NCBI GenBank assembly: GCA_017476965.1
Contig: JAFUXX010000094.1
Span: 1 to 6,091 of the forward strand
From: Kiritimatiellia bacterium
Lineage (GTDB): Bacteria; Verrucomicrobiota; Kiritimatiellia; RFP12; UBA3636
Length of the DNA stretch: 6,091 nucleotides
Direction of reading: 5' to 3'
The position numbers and the translations under genes are program-made. The notes under the pieces were generated by a model. It was not told the DNA's origin. It saw nothing but the letters and a program-made list of their open reading frames with translations, and ran no database searches. Shown in pieces: positions 5,188 through 6,091 of this stretch; positions within the stretch are counted from its first letter, which is position 1; each line of letters begins with the position of its first letter.

Positions 5188-5982
5188 ATGAAAATATTCC
5201 CGTGCCACGCGCATGCCGCCGCCGTTTCGGCCCTGGCGATGCTCGCCTCCGCTGCGTCTTCCGGCGCCACGTACGACAAGACTCTCGAAATCACCGTCGA
5301 AGGGGTGCCTGTCGGCGTCGTACTGACGGACTTCCCGCTCCTCGTGCGCCTTTCCGAGCAGACGATCGACGGGTTCTCCTACGAAGACTTCAAGGGAACC
5401 GGCGGTTCCGACATCAGGTTCGAGACGGCGGACGGCACCGGCCTCGCGTACGACGTGGACACCTGGAACCCGGACGGCGAGTCGCTCGTCTGGGTGAAGG
5501 TCCCGTCGCTCGAATACGGCGACGTGGTCGTCATGCGCTACGGCAGCGATGCGCCGGACTCAAACGACCCGACCGCCGTCTGGGCGAACTACGTCGCGGT
5601 CTATCACGGCAACGACCTCACCTGCGCCACCGGCGGCGACTATCCGGTCTCGCCCCTGCCCGCGACCGGCGGCTACGCGATTTCGCCCGACGCCGCAGAC
5701 CATCTCGGCAGCGCGTTCTACAACGAGAACGGGACCGCCGGGACCCGCTTCAAGCTTGGAACCCGCGACAAGAACCCGCTGGCGGCGCTCTCGTCCGTCT
5801 CGCAGTTCGCCGTTTCCGCGTGGATCAAACCGGCCTCGGACGCGCCATCGGTCCGGTTCTTCTCCAACAAAGTCGCATACGGCAACGACGGCTTCGAATA
5901 CATGGGTGTTTCCGGCACCGGCGTGATCCTGCGCGGAAACGGCTCTGCGTCGTATTCGGTCAGGGATAGGGGTTATTGCTGA
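5188..5982 (+). CDS. Secreted DUF2341-domain protein, apparently ending early in a LamG-like domain
   Basis: A 264-residue protein. It starts MKIFPCHAHAAAVSALAMLA, a signal peptide with Lys2 and a hydrophobic core (10-23), probably cut near the SGA at 25-27. Residues 30 to about 120 resemble DUF2341, a beta-rich domain of exported proteins: FPLLVRLSE (49-57), GSDIRF (73-78), YDVDTW (88-93), VWVKVPSL (101-108) and MRYGS (116-120). A second region begins at about 135 (VAVYHGNDL) and has FAVSAWIKP (207-215), the pattern of concanavalin A/LamG domains, which usually follow DUF2341. That domain seems cut short: after SYSVRD the protein ends RGYC, without the expected remaining strands. It may be a real short protein, a frameshifted gene or one joined to foreign sequence. 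Its ligand is unknown; such proteins are thought to bind surfaces or carbohydrates. Confidence 0.8.
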   Translation: MKIFPCHAHAAAVSALAMLASAASSGATYDKTLEITVEGVPVGVVLTDFPLLVRLSEQTIDGFSYEDFKGTGGSDIRFETADGTGLAYDVDTWNPDGESLVWVKVPSLEYGDVVVMRYGSDAPDSNDPTAVWANYVAVYHGNDLTCATGGDYPVSPLPATGGYAISPDAADHLGSAFYNENGTAGTRFKLGTRDKNPLAALSSVSQFAVSAWIKPASDAPSVRFFSNKVAYGNDGFEYMGVSGTGVILRGNGSASYSVRDRGYC

Positions 5983-6091
5983 TCCCGCGCTCCTTGACGA
6001 GACGGAAACTTTTCTCCTTGCCGGCTTCGGCCGCCTTGCGGGGCGGTGAAACCGGGCGAAAAACTTTTTTGAAAAAGGGCTTGACATTTAG
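5960..6091 (-). CDS. Possible C-terminus of an unknown basic protein (partial, enters from right edge)
   Basis: An open frame of 43 codons runs leftward from the window edge to a TGA at 5962-5960, overlapping the tail of the DUF2341 gene by 23 bases. Its product is rich in Lys, Arg and Pro, with segments such as KPFFKKVFRPVSPPRKAAE and KSFRLVKERGISNNPYP at the end. About two thirds of codons end in G or C, in line with the window. No family is recognised. The same bases hold a promoter-like signal on the other strand, so the frame may be accidental. Confidence 0.25.
   Translation of the reverse strand, partial: LNVKPFFKKVFRPVSPPRKAAEAGKEKSFRLVKERGISNNPYP
6059..6091 (+). promoter_or_regulatory. 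UP-like A/T block and consensus -35 box at the right edge (partial promoter)
   Basis: AAAAAC, six T, G and five A (6059-6076) are followed after four bases by TTGACA (6081-6086), a perfect -35 box. The A/T-tract stands out in GC-rich DNA and resembles UP elements of strong promoters. The -10 box would fall near 6104-6109, beyond the window, so the promoter cannot be confirmed here. Confidence 0.5.

Noticed and set aside
4871..5191. A 106-codon plus-strand frame between tRNA-Glu and the DUF2341 gene
   Set aside because: It is very Arg-rich, overlaps two promoters, has no ribosome binding site and ends only four bases inside the DUF2341 gene; it is probably chance.
1..6091. CRISPR array, insertion sequence, phage or defence system
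   Set aside because: No regularly spaced direct repeats, no transposase or integrase motifs and no terminal inverted repeats were seen; the genes are mostly housekeeping.

Overview
This is a GC-rich bacterial window, roughly two thirds G+C by eye, with codons strongly biased to G or C in third position. That bias is why long antisense shadow frames lie opposite topA and pheS. Several points fit a high-GC member of the PVC group (Kiritimatiellota, Lentisphaerota or Verrucomicrobiota): a bacterial TopA without zinc ribbons but with its own C-terminal repeats, a bacterial FucU and PheS, frequent absence of Shine-Dalgarno sequences, and a secreted DUF2341/LamG-type protein. This placement is inference from gene style, not proof.

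Layout. From the left, on the minus strand: the first 57 codons of a small exported protein (1-172), coupled by an ATGA overlap to the end of topA (169-2898), DNA topoisomerase I. A divergent intergenic region (2899-3126) holds a weak candidate topA promoter, a 22-bp alternating purine-pyrimidine tract and a good sigma70-type promoter reading right. That promoter drives fucU (3127-3597, L-fucose mutarotase) and, 15 bp later, pheS (3613-4626, Phe-tRNA synthetase alpha subunit). pheT is not next to it. A strong two-sided terminator (4673-4706) ends this unit and probably also ends the converging tRNA-Glu(UUC) transcript (4778-4852, minus strand, CCA encoded). The tRNA has a clear promoter at 4886-4914. 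A nearly identical promoter facing the other way (5034-5062) leads, after a roughly 120-nt leader with a good ribosome binding site, to a secreted DUF2341 protein (5188-5982).

The DUF2341 protein appears to stop early inside a LamG-like second domain. The last 110 bases hold an A/T-rich block plus a perfect TTGACA box on the plus strand, probably the start of a strong promoter whose -10 box is outside the window. They also hold an alternative open frame on the minus strand. No mobile element, CRISPR array or defence system is visible. The topA, fucU, pheS and tRNA-Glu part is housekeeping; the parts most worth a second look are the TopA C-terminal repeats and the right-hand junction.
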